Below, in pieces: positions 1 to 8,273 of a stretch of 64,000 nucleotides of DNA. A program made the position numbers and the translations under genes. This DNA is from Rhodoferax saidenbachensis (GTDB taxonomy: Bacteria; Pseudomonadota; Gammaproteobacteria; Burkholderiales; Burkholderiaceae_C), in the NCBI RefSeq assembly GCF_001955715.1, contig NZ_CP019239.1, positions 930,001 to 994,000 on the forward strand, written 5' to 3'. The notes below the pieces were generated by a model. The model ran no database searches, was not told the origin of the DNA, and saw only the letters and a program-made list of their open reading frames with translations. Numbering within the stretch: the first letter of the stretch is position 1; every line of letters begins with the position of its first letter.

Positions 1-575
1 TCTCCATCTACCACCTGACCATCGAGCCCAACACCTACTTCGCCAAGTTCCCGCCGCAGATTCCCGAAGACGATACGGCCTACGCCATGCTGGACCACAT
101 CACCGAGTTGACCGGTGTGGCCGGGCTGGAGCGTTACGAGGTGTCGGCCTATGCCAAGGCGGGGCACCGCTGCAAACACAACCTCAACTACTGGCAGTTT
201 GGTGACTATCTGGGTATTGGCGCTGGCGCCCACAGCAAGCTGAGCTTTGCGCACCGTGTGGTGCGCCAGGTGCGCTTTCGCGATCCGCGCCTGTACATGG
301 ATAAAGCGCTGGGCGGCAACGCGCTGGCGCAAGAGGAAGAAGTAGCGCGGGCAGATTTACCGTTTGAATACATGCTCAACGCACTGCGCCTGCGCAACGG
401 CTTTGGCCTGCGCGATTTCACCGAACGCACGGGTCTGGCCATCACCGCCATTGAGGCGGCGCTGCAGGAGGCCGAGCGCAAGGGCCTGATCGAGCGTGAC
501 TTTGCCCGCGTGCGCCCCACCGTGCGCGGCTTTGATTTTCTGAGTGACTTGCAGGCGCTTTTCCTGTCAAACTAG
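1..575 (+). CDS. hemW: HemW-like radical SAM protein, 3' part (5' end outside window)
   Basis: Reading is open from the window edge in the frame of position 3 and ends with TAG at 573-575. The first visible residues (SIYHLTIEPNTYFAKFPP) match the region after the radical SAM core in HemW, the heme chaperone long mis-annotated as an oxygen-independent coproporphyrinogen III oxidase. The remaining part holds the HemW C-terminal domain, with the NYWQFGDYLGIGAGAHSK signature at about residues 63-80 and a winged-helix-like tail (LRNGFGLRDFTERTGL). The CxxxCxxC iron-sulfur motif lies upstream, outside the window, so it cannot be checked. The next gene is co-directional but 145 bp away, with a dispersed repeat between them. 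Confidence 0.93.
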   Translation, partial: SIYHLTIEPNTYFAKFPPQIPEDDTAYAMLDHITELTGVAGLERYEVSAYAKAGHRCKHNLNYWQFGDYLGIGAGAHSKLSFAHRVVRQVRFRDPRLYMDKALGGNALAQEEEVARADLPFEYMLNALRLRNGFGLRDFTERTGLAITAIEAALQEAERKGLIERDFARVRPTVRGFDFLSDLQALFLSN

Positions 576-684
576 CCCCCACGCTCCGCCGCTGCGCGGG
601 TCGCTGCCCCCCAAGGGGGCTAATTTCCCTGCGGGGCTGACCGCCAAGCGGTTCAGACGCCTTGGGGCGGCCCGGCGGCAAATT
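576..684. repeat. Dispersed intergenic repeat, type 1 (forward copy)
   Basis: Starts with CCCCCACGCTCCGCCGCTGC, then a hairpin-forming CCCCC/GGGGG block, and ends with a GCCTTGGGGCGGCCCGGCG-like stretch. An inverted copy lies at 49117-49197, and both ends match closely. Here the middle carries about 30 extra bases. Both copies sit just downstream of a coding region. Repeats of this kind are common between genes in Comamonadaceae; the function is unknown, perhaps transcript 3'-end structure. Confidence 0.8.
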
Positions 685-720
685 GCGATCACGCGACGGC
701 GAGCAAATAGGAGGATCATC

Positions 721-1398
721 ATGTTCTCGGTCTATGGCACAGCAGGGCGCATGTTTCGTGGCTCCTTGGAGGAGCTGCGCAAGGTAGGTCCCGCATCGGC
801 CTTGATGCGCACCCAGCGCGTGGGGGCTGCGGGGCAGGACGGGCAAGAGCGGCCGCCGTCGCAGTTCTCGGACTTGTTGCCTGACCCGCCCACTCCCGTG
901 GACGTGGTCCACCGCAGCGCGGTGGCTGCTTATGCCCAGACCACCAAACCCGACGGACCACGCCAGCCCCTGACCCGGGTGGACGCCATCATGAGCACCG
1001 CTGTGGTGACGATTGCCGACACCTCCACGGTGGAAGAAGCCTGGGCGCTACTGGCCCGGCATGGGATGGGGCAAGCACCTGTGGTGACCGAAGCCGGTGT
1101 TCTCGTGGGTCTTTTGTCACGCGCCGATCTGATGCGCCCGGACCGGTTGCCCGGCCCCGAAAGCCACGCATTGGTGTGGCGCGCGCTGTTGGCGCAAAGC
1201 GTGGTGGAAGTGATGTGGACGCCGGTACCCAGCGTGGCGCCCGACACCGACATTCGCCGCCTGGCCCGCGTGCTGCTGGATACGGGGCTGCCCGGTTTGC
1301 CGGTGGTGGACGAAGGTGGCCAAGTGATTGGTTTTGTCTCGCGCTCCGACATCCTGCGCGCGGTGGTGGCCGACCCGCCGCTGGATTTGTGGACCTGA
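721..1398 (+). CDS. Tandem CBS-domain protein
   Basis: 225 residues. ATG 721 is chosen because AGGAGG lies at 709-714; the open frame reaches back to 544 but only through repeat DNA. After a variable, low-complexity N-terminus (about residues 1-80) come two CBS motifs. The first is about residues 88-145 (VDAIMSTAVVTIADTSTVEE ... GVLVGLLSRADLM), the second about 160-218 (VVEVMWTPVPSVAPDTDIRR ... GQVIGFVSRSDIL). Paired CBS motifs form a Bateman module that usually binds adenine nucleotides and regulates a partner. No catalytic domain is fused, so this is probably a stand-alone regulator or sensor in the cytoplasm. The partner is not indicated by the neighbours. Confidence 0.85.
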   Translation: MFSVYGTAGRMFRGSLEELRKVGPASALMRTQRVGAAGQDGQERPPSQFSDLLPDPPTPVDVVHRSAVAAYAQTTKPDGPRQPLTRVDAIMSTAVVTIADTSTVEEAWALLARHGMGQAPVVTEAGVLVGLLSRADLMRPDRLPGPESHALVWRALLAQSVVEVMWTPVPSVAPDTDIRRLARVLLDTGLPGLPVVDEGGQVIGFVSRSDILRAVVADPPLDLWT

Positions 1399-1481
1399 CC
1401 GTCAAAGTAGCGGGCGCATATATCCACCAGACACGATCCAGATAGAAAGTTATCTGTTGAGCTCGAGGCAACGGTCCGTGC

Positions 1482-2714
1482 TTACGGGTGAGTGCTGGTG
1501 TTGGATTGCATCCGGTCGCGCTGGGCCAGGGCAGGGAAGAACCTGAACCACAGGCCGGCCACGAGCATGGTGCCCACGCCACCCACCACCACCGAACCCA
1601 CCGGTCCCCACAAGGCCGCCGTGGCGCCCGATTCAAACTCACCCAACTGGTTGGATGCCCCGATAAAGATGGAGTTGACGGCGGAAACCCGGCCTCGCAT
1701 GGCATCGGGCGTTTCCAGCTGGACCAGCGTATTGCGCGTCACCACGCTGATGCAATCGGTGGCACCGGTCACCACAAGAGCCAGCAGCGAAAGCCAGAAG
1801 TATTCCGACAGACCAAACACCACCGTGGCGAGGCCAAACAGCCCCACCGCCATCAGTAACTTTTTGCCAACCCGCCGACGCATGGGCCACCGCGCCAGTA
1901 CCAGTGACATGGTCAACGCCCCAACTGCAGGGGCAGCGCGCAGAAATCCCAGGCCCACAGGCCCCGTGTGCAAGATGTCACGTGCATAAATGGGTAACAG
2001 GGCGACTGCTCCACCCAGCAATACAGCAAACAAGTCCAGTGATGTGGCACCCAGGATCAGCTTGTGCTTCCAGACAAAGGCGACCCCCGCGAACAGCGAG
2101 GCCCACGATGCCGCCAGGTGCGAAGGCTTGTGCTGGTAGTGCACAAACAGCATGAGGCCACTGGCCGTCAGCATCAAAAGTGTGCAGCACACATAGACAT
2201 TCGCCGCGCCGGTGACATACAACAAGCCGCCCAGCGCAGGGCCGCAGATGACCGCGATTTCCATGCCCGTAGAGCTCAGCGCGACCGCGCGCACTAGCAA
2301 ACTCGGAGGCACCAGCAAGGGCACCAGCGCCTGTTGTGCCGGCATCTGAAAAGCGCGCGCCAGCCCCAGTAGGACCGAGATGCCCAATATCAATTCACGG
2401 GAGGCAAAGTGGCCGACGGTGGCACTCAGCAGCGTGAGGGCCACGACAGCCTGCACAAACATGCAACTGGCAAAAATGCGCCCGCGGTGCAAGCGGTCTG
2501 CCAGGTGCCCGGCGGGCAAGGTCATGATCAAGGCGGGGACAAACTGGAAGAGCCCCACCAGGCCCAGATCCCACGGGCTGGAGGTCAGGTCGTACATGTG
2601 CCAGGCCACCGCCACCATGAGCATCTGGTTGCCCATGATGCCGGCCAGACGGGCCAGCCAGAAGCGCACAAATGCGGGGTGCGCAAGCAAACGGGGTTCG
2701 GTGTGTGTGGTCAT
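1482..2714 (-). CDS. MFS transporter, enterobactin-exporter/DUF894 type
   Basis: 410 residues starting at ATG 2714 (MTTHTEPRLLAHPAFVRFWL). The frame stays open 110 codons further upstream, but that stretch has no membrane or MFS character. About 12 hydrophobic segments follow. The MFS loop motif after TM2 appears as AGHLADRLHRGRI near residues 70-85, followed by the typical LGLARAFQMPAQQALVPLLV stretch. This subfamily (MFS_3, EntS-like) exports siderophores or other small molecules by proton antiport across the inner membrane. No siderophore genes are nearby, so the substrate is unknown. It is convergent with the CBS gene. Confidence 0.85.
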   Translation of the reverse strand: MTTHTEPRLLAHPAFVRFWLARLAGIMGNQMLMVAVAWHMYDLTSSPWDLGLVGLFQFVPALIMTLPAGHLADRLHRGRIFASCMFVQAVVALTLLSATVGHFASRELILGISVLLGLARAFQMPAQQALVPLLVPPSLLVRAVALSSTGMEIAVICGPALGGLLYVTGAANVYVCCTLLMLTASGLMLFVHYQHKPSHLAASWASLFAGVAFVWKHKLILGATSLDLFAVLLGGAVALLPIYARDILHTGPVGLGFLRAAPAVGALTMSLVLARWPMRRRVGKKLLMAVGLFGLATVVFGLSEYFWLSLLALVVTGATDCISVVTRNTLVQLETPDAMRGRVSAVNSIFIGASNQLGEFESGATAALWGPVGSVVVGGVGTMLVAGLWFRFFPALAQRDRMQSNTSTHP

Positions 2715-2860
2715 ACAGGGCGGTGCGCGGTGCAGTGAATCAAATGGCGGCAGGAGCAGGTGCCCATTGTCGGCTGACTCGAAATCCTTGCCATGGAGCA
2801 AGCTTATGCGTTCAATGCGCCAGCCGGGGTACCCACCCCGGCGCCCATTGATGAAAAGAC

Positions 2861-2890
2861 GCTTCGCAGAATCACCCGAATGGGGGATAC
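2861..2890. promoter_or_regulatory. Palindromic CACCC-N-GGGGGATA motif, copy 1
   Basis: GAATCACCCGAATGGGGGAT lies in the 363-bp gap between the divergently read MFS and lipoprotein genes. The same core recurs at 26766-26786 and 27951-27970, and as a perfect palindrome at 7296-7317. All copies lie upstream of a forward-reading gene. A protein-binding site is the simplest reading, but the protein is unknown. I see nothing else in the 2715-3077 gap. Confidence 0.5.
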
Positions 2891-3077
2891 ACAAACCAGA
2901 GAAGTATCCCGAGAATCGTTCGGATGAGAATGCTCGAACTGAACAGCCATGCAGGACCGACGGCTGCGAACCTGCTGTGCTGTGGGGTGATGCATGCCTT
3001 CGGGCGTGTATTGGCGCCTGCGACGCTGGTGAAGTCTTCTTCATTGCAGTCCGGCCGCGCCGGGTGTTAGGCGCACG

Positions 3078-3478
3078 ATGAATCGCCGACAGCTTTCGCT
3101 CCTTCTCCTTGCGCTTCCTGGCTGCTCCCTCCAGCAGGCGAAAGTGGTGCCTCCGTTGCCTACGCCGGACTATGTTCGCGTCACGTTAAAAAATACGCCT
3201 CTTGCCGAGATCAACGACCGGGTGGAACTGGCGCAATTGACGGCTTTCGTCAATCACAGGCTTACTGGATGGTCTGCGCCCTGGTTTGGTAGCCCCGAGT
3301 CTGCTTCACCTTTCACCGACAAGGCAGCGCTATTGGCACCTTCCACGTGGGGCCAGGGTTCTTCGGCCGGGACGATACGGGCCCTCTCTCGCATACGGCC
3401 ACCAAGGCGGAGATCGTGGAACTGGAACACATCGCCAACCTGCCGCTGACCAAGTACCTGGAAAGCGCGCTTGGCTGA
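3078..3478 (+). pseudogene. Frameshifted small lipoprotein gene
   Basis: ATG 3078 opens a lipoprotein-like N-terminus (MNRRQLSLLLLALPGCSLQQ; the lipobox Cys is residue 16) and reads sensibly to about residue 72 (TGWSAPWFG). Beyond about 3290 the annotated frame becomes Arg/Trp-rich and atypical. Frame +2, open from 3293, gives a natural-looking continuation (IGTFHVGPGFFGRDDTGPLS ... LPLTKYLESALG) ending with TGA at 3476-3478. One indel between about 3285 and 3300 would join the halves into one protein of about 130 residues. It may be a true frameshift or a sequencing error. Function unknown; probably outer-membrane anchored if intact. Confidence 0.6.
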
Positions 3479-3591
3479 GCGGAGCAATCCCTCTATATCC
3501 GGGCGTGGGGTTAGGGCAAACGGATGAATTCGGCGCGTGGGCCGTGGATGGTGAAGAGATACATGAAAAACCATGTACTTCACCCAGAGGT

Positions 3592-3618
3592 GGCGGAAGC
3601 GGTGAGAAATTTACTCAC
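3592..3618. other. Distal att site of the tRNA-Ser element
   Basis: Identical over 16 bp to the tRNA-Ser 3' end at 10097-10112. After five mismatches, which correspond to the T-loop, it matches again for six bases (ACTCAC), giving 22 of 27 positions. This placement, exactly over the acceptor and T-stem, is what tyrosine recombinases using tRNA genes produce. Chromosomal sequence lies to its left. The 3479-3689 gap holds nothing else I recognise. Confidence 0.8.
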
Positions 3619-3689
3619 TGCCCCACTTCTCTAAGCAAATCAAAGACTTAGATGTGTACGAAGAATCCATTTTGGCACACTTGTCTGGC

Positions 3690-4481
3690 TCACAGAATGT
3701 AGGGGGCAATCACTGACAGCGCCCACTTGGAGAGCAAGGCCAGAATTGAGAGGGCGATGGCTATTCCAAGACTCTTCACTCCCTCGCGAATAAGGCGCTG
3801 CGTCCAGTGCTCGCCCTCCCGACTAAATCGCACGTTGGGAAACAGATTGGCAATCGCTGCCATTCCTAGACGCTGCAGATAAGTCCATAGATTGCCGTAG
3901 ACCAAAAACCACAGGGCGAAGGACACGGCACGGGGGTAGTCAACATCCTTGAGATATGGCGCAGTCATAGTGGCAAGCCACAGACATAGCAGAACCCCGA
4001 TGAGGACACCTGTAAGTTGCACCACAAGCCCAGTCCACTCAGTTCTTGCCAACCTTGTTGCTAGGCTCTTATGCCGAGCTAGCGTCGATTCAAGCGCGGA
4101 GAACGTGGCCTCAACCCAATCCTTAGAGTCACCGCCCACGATGATGTGAGATGCGGACTGAGCTGCAGAGTCAAGCCTGACCTGAATTTGCTCACCGACC
4201 ATGTGATTCGTCTGGAGCCCGCTAGGGCATTCAGCTTCGAACACCAATCGCTCTAGCTTGTTTGCGGTCTTGTAGTAGTTCCATGCCTCTTCCGCAGAAA
4301 AGGCTCGATACCCTCTATCGTCGAATCTGACTACGTACATCAGAGATAGTTTTCGCGCGTTGTCTTGCGTACTTGAGTTGTGCGCTTCCATGCGCTGTAT
4401 CACTACCCGATTTAGCTCCTGAATTGCCTCGTCAGTTAGAACGAGGTTGCTAACCATCACGTCACGTAAAAAGCTAGGCAT
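3690..4481 (-). CDS. Hypothetical membrane protein of the element
   Basis: 263 residues, not recognised. The N-terminal half (about 1-140) is soluble and charged, containing FDDRGYRAFSAEEAWNYYKT and a stretch before the membrane that could be helical (SALESTLARHKSLATRLART). Then come three hydrophobic segments at about 149-172 (GLVVQLTGVLIGVLLCLWLA), 183-205 (AVSFALWFLVYGNLWTYLQR) and 238-262 (LGIAIALSILALLSKWALSV). It would sit in the inner membrane with a large cytoplasmic N-domain. It is the leftmost gene of the element and reads leftward towards the distal att site, so it may be cargo rather than a mobility gene. Nothing in the sequence proves a role. Confidence 0.7.
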   Translation of the reverse strand: MPSFLRDVMVSNLVLTDEAIQELNRVVIQRMEAHNSSTQDNARKLSLMYVVRFDDRGYRAFSAEEAWNYYKTANKLERLVFEAECPSGLQTNHMVGEQIQVRLDSAAQSASHIIVGGDSKDWVEATFSALESTLARHKSLATRLARTEWTGLVVQLTGVLIGVLLCLWLATMTAPYLKDVDYPRAVSFALWFLVYGNLWTYLQRLGMAAIANLFPNVRFSREGEHWTQRLIREGVKSLGIAIALSILALLSKWALSVIAPYIL

Positions 4482-5122
4482 CCGAATCCTCCCTTTGTGT
4501 CAGTTTTCTCAGAGCTTACCGCCGATTGGATACGTGGGGACGTCTTTGAACTAGTCAGCTTGGGAGCCACAGACTCACCGCGAGGTGTGTACTGAGGGGC
4601 TAGGGCGTCCAGCCCGTAGCCCATCGCGTCCTCGACGCGATGCGGGGGAGCCGATGACGAATTAGCGGGTGGGACGTCCGTAGGGCGGCACCACTGCCCG
4701 CGCCACCCCGCCCACGGGGTGGTCGTCAGCGGGGGCGTAGCCCCGCCCCCCGACTGCTCCGCAGCGGGGCATAGGGAGTCAGCGCGGAACGCCCTGCCGT
4801 CCAGGCAGGCCCATAGCGACCACCGCAAGGTGGATGTATGACGAGCCACCGATGACAAGCCGTAGGTGCGGGAATAGGGGGCTTGTGATGCAAGCGGCGG
4901 GGCTGTCTCCCTATGCCCCGCTGCGGAGCAGCAGAGGGGGCGCTGTATTCAAGCTGTGACGGTGCCCTAGCACCGTAGGGCGTGGCCCGGCGTCCAGACG
5001 GGGTAAACAACCGATAAGCCCAGACGCTGAGCGTCTGGTCATGCATGGTGATTAGAGAGCGCGTGGCTATACGCCAGGTGCACAAGGGTGTGCACACCCT
5101 CTGACACAGAAAGCCCAGTTGC
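4482..5122. other. Highly structured noncoding region of the element
   Basis: No credible gene. The region is packed with inverted repeats. An exact 25-bp inverted pair sits at 4754-4778 and 4907-4931. Local hairpins are at 4703-4722 (CCACCCCG/CGGGGTGG), 4729-4746 (GCGGGG/CCCCGC), 4959-4976 (ACGGTGC/GCACCGT) and 5020-5038 (CCAGACGCT/AGCGTCTGG), with GTGCAC repeats at 5078-5096. It lies directly upstream of the replication-relaxation-like gene. Possible roles are a replication or transfer origin, or a structured RNA. G+C is higher than in the flanking genes. Confidence 0.6.
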
Positions 5123-6052
5123 ATGACCATCCTTCCCGAAGACGAATCTCAAGTTTTATACGAGATCGGCGCTATGCGCCGACCAGCAACAGCTTCTAGA
5201 ACCTCGGCTTTGCAAGACGAACTGCTGGGCAATCTAGATGCCATAGAACCTATTCCAGAGGACAAGCGCATTACGGGTGAACGCAAAGTTATGGAGGTGT
5301 TGACCTGGTTGCACCGCTTCGGATGGCTAACGTCCCGGATGGTCGCGGCACTCGTGTGGCCAACTGCGTCGCAGTCCTGGCCAATGGCCCGGCGCACGTT
5401 GAAAAAGATGCTGGTCGACAAGCTGGTACTAGTGCGCGCGCTACCCCAGGGCGGGGACGTGTACCTGTTGTCGGTCAAAGGAGCGAGGCTGCTGCAAGAC
5501 GCCACAGGCGTCCAAGCCAAAGGCGGGCAGGGGCTCGCAACGGGCAATGCGATTCATCGTGCGTGCAGCAATTGGCATTTGATAGAGCAAATGCAGGCGG
5601 GCTTAGGGATTTGGACAGAGCATGAAATCGCCTCAGGTCTCGCGCCAGTTCATACCGTCAACGGGAAATTGTTTGATGGATTGGTCGTCCACGACGACGG
5701 TCTGGTAACCGCTTGCGAAATCGAGAACACCTGGAAAAACCGTAGCCGCAGGCAGGCAGTGGTGGAAGTCGCTACGCGGCACCTAGGCCGCGACAAACTG
5801 ACCCGCATCGGTGTGGATGCCATGGGGCAGGAGCTATACCTTGCAAAGCTATCTGTGGTCTCTACATCGGTAGATGCGATGCGGAGTATGGTCGCGAGCT
5901 TCTACGAGGCCCATCGAATGCTCACGGCAACCGAGATGTGCCTGGCCGCCGTGGATGTATCCGTGCTGCCGGTCTCGCCCAGCCTAGTGCCGGGCGAGTC
6001 GACTACGGAGAATTTATGGTGGAACGTGATGCAGCCCCACACATTGAGCTAG
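5123..6052 (+). CDS. Replication-relaxation-like protein (winged helix plus nuclease-like fold)
   Basis: 309 residues. An N-terminal winged-helix-like part (about 50-120: VMEVLTWLHRFGWLTSRMVA, then LKKMLVDKLVLVRALPQGGD) is followed by a segment about 165-215. In that segment KLFDGLVVHDDGLVTACEIE and then NTWKNRSR resemble a PD-(D/E)XK arrangement (Asp, then E-x-E, then Lys). This layout fits the replication-relaxation family found on plasmids and integrative elements, where it is thought to act on the origin or relaxosome. Assignment rests on motif appearance only. It starts right after the structured region at 4482-5122, which would be a natural DNA target. The helix-turn-helix gene converges on it with a 4-bp gap. 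Confidence 0.6.
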   Translation: MTILPEDESQVLYEIGAMRRPATASRTSALQDELLGNLDAIEPIPEDKRITGERKVMEVLTWLHRFGWLTSRMVAALVWPTASQSWPMARRTLKKMLVDKLVLVRALPQGGDVYLLSVKGARLLQDATGVQAKGGQGLATGNAIHRACSNWHLIEQMQAGLGIWTEHEIASGLAPVHTVNGKLFDGLVVHDDGLVTACEIENTWKNRSRRQAVVEVATRHLGRDKLTRIGVDAMGQELYLAKLSVVSTSVDAMRSMVASFYEAHRMLTATEMCLAAVDVSVLPVSPSLVPGESTTENLWWNVMQPHTLS

Positions 6053-6056
6053 GTGC

Positions 6057-6794
6057 TTAGTAGTCGGTGGCTAGGTCAGCTGGCACCGCCATTTGGAAGT
6101 AGCGGTACACCGCGTCAGGGACGTCTTGCTCCAAGCCGTCTCGGCAATTCTGAATGTCCACCTCGCAGTCCCTCCGGGTGTATTCGTCGCCCATCCAGTT
6201 GTAGGTGTCCGACAAGTCAAGGGGCAACTGGTCTTCAGCAGAAAACTTCTTTTTTGGGGCAATTTGCTGCAGTTCATAGGCGGTCTGCTCTGCAGACTTG
6301 CGTGCTTTGTACGTCTTCGTGTCTTCCCGTTCCACGGAAGCGACAAAGCGAGACTCAGTTTTCGTGCCGTCAGGACGGCAAATGTAGCCCTCGCTAAATG
6401 TCGGCGTAGTCAACTGATAGGTATTGGGCTGGTTAAACCCGTTCTGCTTGTAGCCTGGCTTGACATAGCCAAGCTGCACTAGCCCAGGGCCGCAGCGGTC
6501 AGATTTCTTGGTGTGGTTTTCGTTATTGATGAGCGTAGACACATAGCGTGCATTGGGCTCCATTTCCCCTGTCTCTTTGTTCTTGCAATACCAGCCAGCG
6601 AGAGCCGCTATGCGGTCTTGGGGTGGCGCTGTCTGTCCGTGGCGTTTGGCGTGCAGAGCCAATATGCTCAGTACAAGGCGCTGAGGGTACGAAATGACAG
6701 GGTCGATGATGGACATGGCAGAAACCATGGCAAACGGCGACAGGTCGGGAATGGGGTTGATGTAAGGCGGCACGCCTGTGACGGGTTTTGGCAA
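6057..6794 (-). CDS. Helix-turn-helix protein, plasmid replication-like
   Basis: 245 residues if started at TTG 6794, which has GGGAG about 8 bases upstream. The frame extends to ATG 6932 but would then run through an intrinsic terminator at 6875-6906, so the longer form is unlikely; ATG 6728 is another option. The region about 20-110 has a DNA-binding look (SYPQRLVLSILALHAKRHGQ, then PPQDRIAALAGWYCKN and later NARYVSTLINNENHTKKSDR), followed by a hydrophilic tail rich in Lys, Asp and Glu. Such proteins occur as replication initiators or regulators on small plasmids and integrated elements. With the iteron-like repeats 370 bp upstream, a role in replication control is plausible but unproven. 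Confidence 0.55.
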   Translation of the reverse strand: MPKPVTGVPPYINPIPDLSPFAMVSAMSIIDPVISYPQRLVLSILALHAKRHGQTAPPQDRIAALAGWYCKNKETGEMEPNARYVSTLINNENHTKKSDRCGPGLVQLGYVKPGYKQNGFNQPNTYQLTTPTFSEGYICRPDGTKTESRFVASVEREDTKTYKARKSAEQTAYELQQIAPKKKFSAEDQLPLDLSDTYNWMGDEYTRRDCEVDIQNCRDGLEQDVPDAVYRYFQMAVPADLATDY

Positions 6795-6874
6795 AGTAGT
6801 TCTCCCAGATAAAAATTCGGCATCGGGTGACGTCCGATATCTGGTGTAGACAGCGTGTTTAAACGCGCCCCAAG

Positions 6875-6906
6875 AAAAAAGCCACGGGGGAGAGCCGTGG
6901 CTTTTT
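6875..6906. terminator. Bidirectional intrinsic terminator
   Basis: A-run 6875-6880, perfect 7-bp stem GCCACGG/CCGTGGC (6881-6887 and 6895-6901), T-run 6902-6906. It lies upstream of the helix-turn-helix gene and would isolate it from transcripts arriving from the right, and the reverse. Confidence 0.85.
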
Positions 6907-7158
6907 AGAACTGCAGTGCATAGACTCGTCACAAGTGCATATGCCTTACCTATAGTCAGCGAGTTTTATCCGCCCCAAGGACTCGGCATCCGTCTCCCAT
7001 GCCTAAGCCGCGTTAGCGGCGCATCGCGTTGCCCTGCAACGCACTGTTCGTTTGCCGCGCAAACGTGAGCCAACGGCTCATAACTTTGTTTCTTTGTTAG
7101 GTTCTATCTTCTGCAATGCAGTCTGTTAGCTTCTACTTGGTATAGAAGATCCTGCCTA

Positions 7159-7192
7159 CAAAATCTAGAAGCACTGTTTGCAAAATCTAGAA
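7159..7192. repeat. Iteron-like direct repeat pair
   Basis: CAAAATCTAGAA occurs at 7159-7170 and again at 7181-7192, a period of exactly 22 bp, two helical turns. TATAGAAG-type variants flank the pair (7141-7148 and near 7252). This phased, AT-rich arrangement in the element's noncoding gap (6907-7357) resembles plasmid iterons. The rest of that gap holds the palindrome at 7296 and no gene. Confidence 0.5.
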
Positions 7193-7295
7193 ACTCACGG
7201 TTGCGTTCGAGAGTTGTCTTGTATGGAACGGCCCCTCGCGGGGCTTACTTCGTATAGAAATCGAGTAGGGAGAAAAGTGGCTACAGGGGTTGTCA

Positions 7296-7317
7296 ATATC
7301 CCCCATTTGGGGGATAT
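7296..7317. promoter_or_regulatory. Perfect ATATCCCCC/GGGGGATAT palindrome
   Basis: ATATCCCCCATTTGGGGGATAT, 9-bp arms around ATTT, 41 bp upstream of the membrane-anchored gene at 7358. It is the most symmetric member of the motif family also seen at 2871, 26771 and 27952. No T-run follows, so it is not a terminator. A TATAGT hexamer about 20 bp further on could be the -10 box of the same promoter. Confidence 0.5.
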
Positions 7318-7357
7318 CAGAAATCAAATACGGCCGCTATAGTCTGCCCACTCGCCC

Positions 7358-8212
7358 ATGAAGAAAATCCTACTCAGACTCCTATCTAAAAACTTTGTGG
7401 TTGTGGCATTGTTGATAGCCGCTCTAGCTTTGTTGGCTTTCATGGTTCGGCGACCAATGAAGACAGAGCCAGCATATGTCTTTCATCCGTGCCCTTCCGA
7501 CTGCACTGTAGTGAACGCAACTAGCATTCGAACCATTAAAGCTGGCATAACTTTTGAATTTCCCAAGCCATATGTCAAACACTTTGACCAGTCACATTGG
7601 GACCCTGAACCCAACGGATTTGAAACTGTACTCAACGTCAAGTGGCCGTCCATGTCTGCATTCACCATGGATGAAATAGACGCCCTCTTCAAAGAATGGG
7701 ACAAAACCGGACGAAGCCCGGAGACGGGTGGCTTCTTGGGTGATTTACTGGAAATCCGTATTCGCGACCATAAACAAAAGCCAGTTCCAATAAGTGCAGA
7801 TGAATTGGAGGCCGTAATAGTCTCACGGTATGGGACGCCGAGAAAGATTGAGGCAATTCCAAACTTTCAGGAGTATGGTGAAAATCCACGTGAATTGGCG
7901 TATCGCACCATCGTTGGTTCATCGCGATTCGCAGACGGTATGCCAGCTTACATATTCTGCAGAGGGAAGAAGCTGGTCGCGTCGCCGGTGGTTTTAAGCG
8001 GTGGTTGTGTGGCACAACTCACTTGGCCCAATGGCTTTGAGATTGACCTAAAGTTCAATCGAGCAGACTTGCCACAATGGCAAAAGTTGCACGATTCTGC
8101 CCTTGCGCTGGTTCAATCGTTCATCGTGGAAGGCGCACTTCCCAAAGAGACATTACTGAGCCCGGTAAATGTCCCTAACCAGTCTTCTTCAGTCACAAAG
8201 CCCAATCAATAG
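7358..8212 (+). CDS. Membrane-anchored hypothetical protein of the element
   Basis: 284 residues, not recognised. A basic N-terminus and one hydrophobic segment (about 13-30: VVVALLIAALALLAFMV) without an obvious signal-peptidase site suggest a signal anchor, with the remainder in the periplasm. The mature part contains four Cys, two of them close together (HPCPSDC, about 44-48; the others at FCRGKK and SGGCVAQL), compatible with disulfides. No known domain is apparent. It has its own upstream palindrome and possible promoter and is flanked by the element's noncoding region and the recombinase. It is probably cargo. The C-terminus is polar and Ser/Pro/Asn-rich. Confidence 0.65.
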   Translation: MKKILLRLLSKNFVVVALLIAALALLAFMVRRPMKTEPAYVFHPCPSDCTVVNATSIRTIKAGITFEFPKPYVKHFDQSHWDPEPNGFETVLNVKWPSMSAFTMDEIDALFKEWDKTGRSPETGGFLGDLLEIRIRDHKQKPVPISADELEAVIVSRYGTPRKIEAIPNFQEYGENPRELAYRTIVGSSRFADGMPAYIFCRGKKLVASPVVLSGGCVAQLTWPNGFEIDLKFNRADLPQWQKLHDSALALVQSFIVEGALPKETLLSPVNVPNQSSSVTKPNQ

Positions 8213-8273
8213 TTCTGTGACATTGAGTTTTATACGAGATCACGAAGCCGCCTAAAGGCGACTCCGTGACCGC

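Noticed and set aside
2715..3044. 110-codon N-terminal extension of the MFS transporter.
   Set aside because: It has no membrane or family character and includes the palindromic motif at 2861. The start at 2714 gives the usual length and N-terminus.
4457..5130. Long open frames on the minus strand (133 and 134 codons) across the structured region.
   Set aside because: They are rich in Arg, Pro, Ser and Cys, follow the inverted repeats, lack a good start signal and show no domain pattern. They are side effects of high G+C.
6795..6932. Longer start (ATG 6932) for the helix-turn-helix gene.
   Set aside because: It would translate through a strong intrinsic terminator, and TTG 6794 has a suitable ribosome site.
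7296..7317. The perfect palindrome considered as a terminator.
   Set aside because: No U-run follows on either strand and similar motifs occur upstream of other genes, so a binding site is more likely.
5152..8241. Exact 16-bp repeat AGTTTTATACGAGATC at 5152-5167 and 8226-8241 inside the tRNA-Ser element.
   Set aside because: In a 64-kb sequence a chance 16-base match is not rare, and the positions (inside a gene, and just after another) do not fit att sites or a composite element. The tRNA-linked pair is a better boundary.
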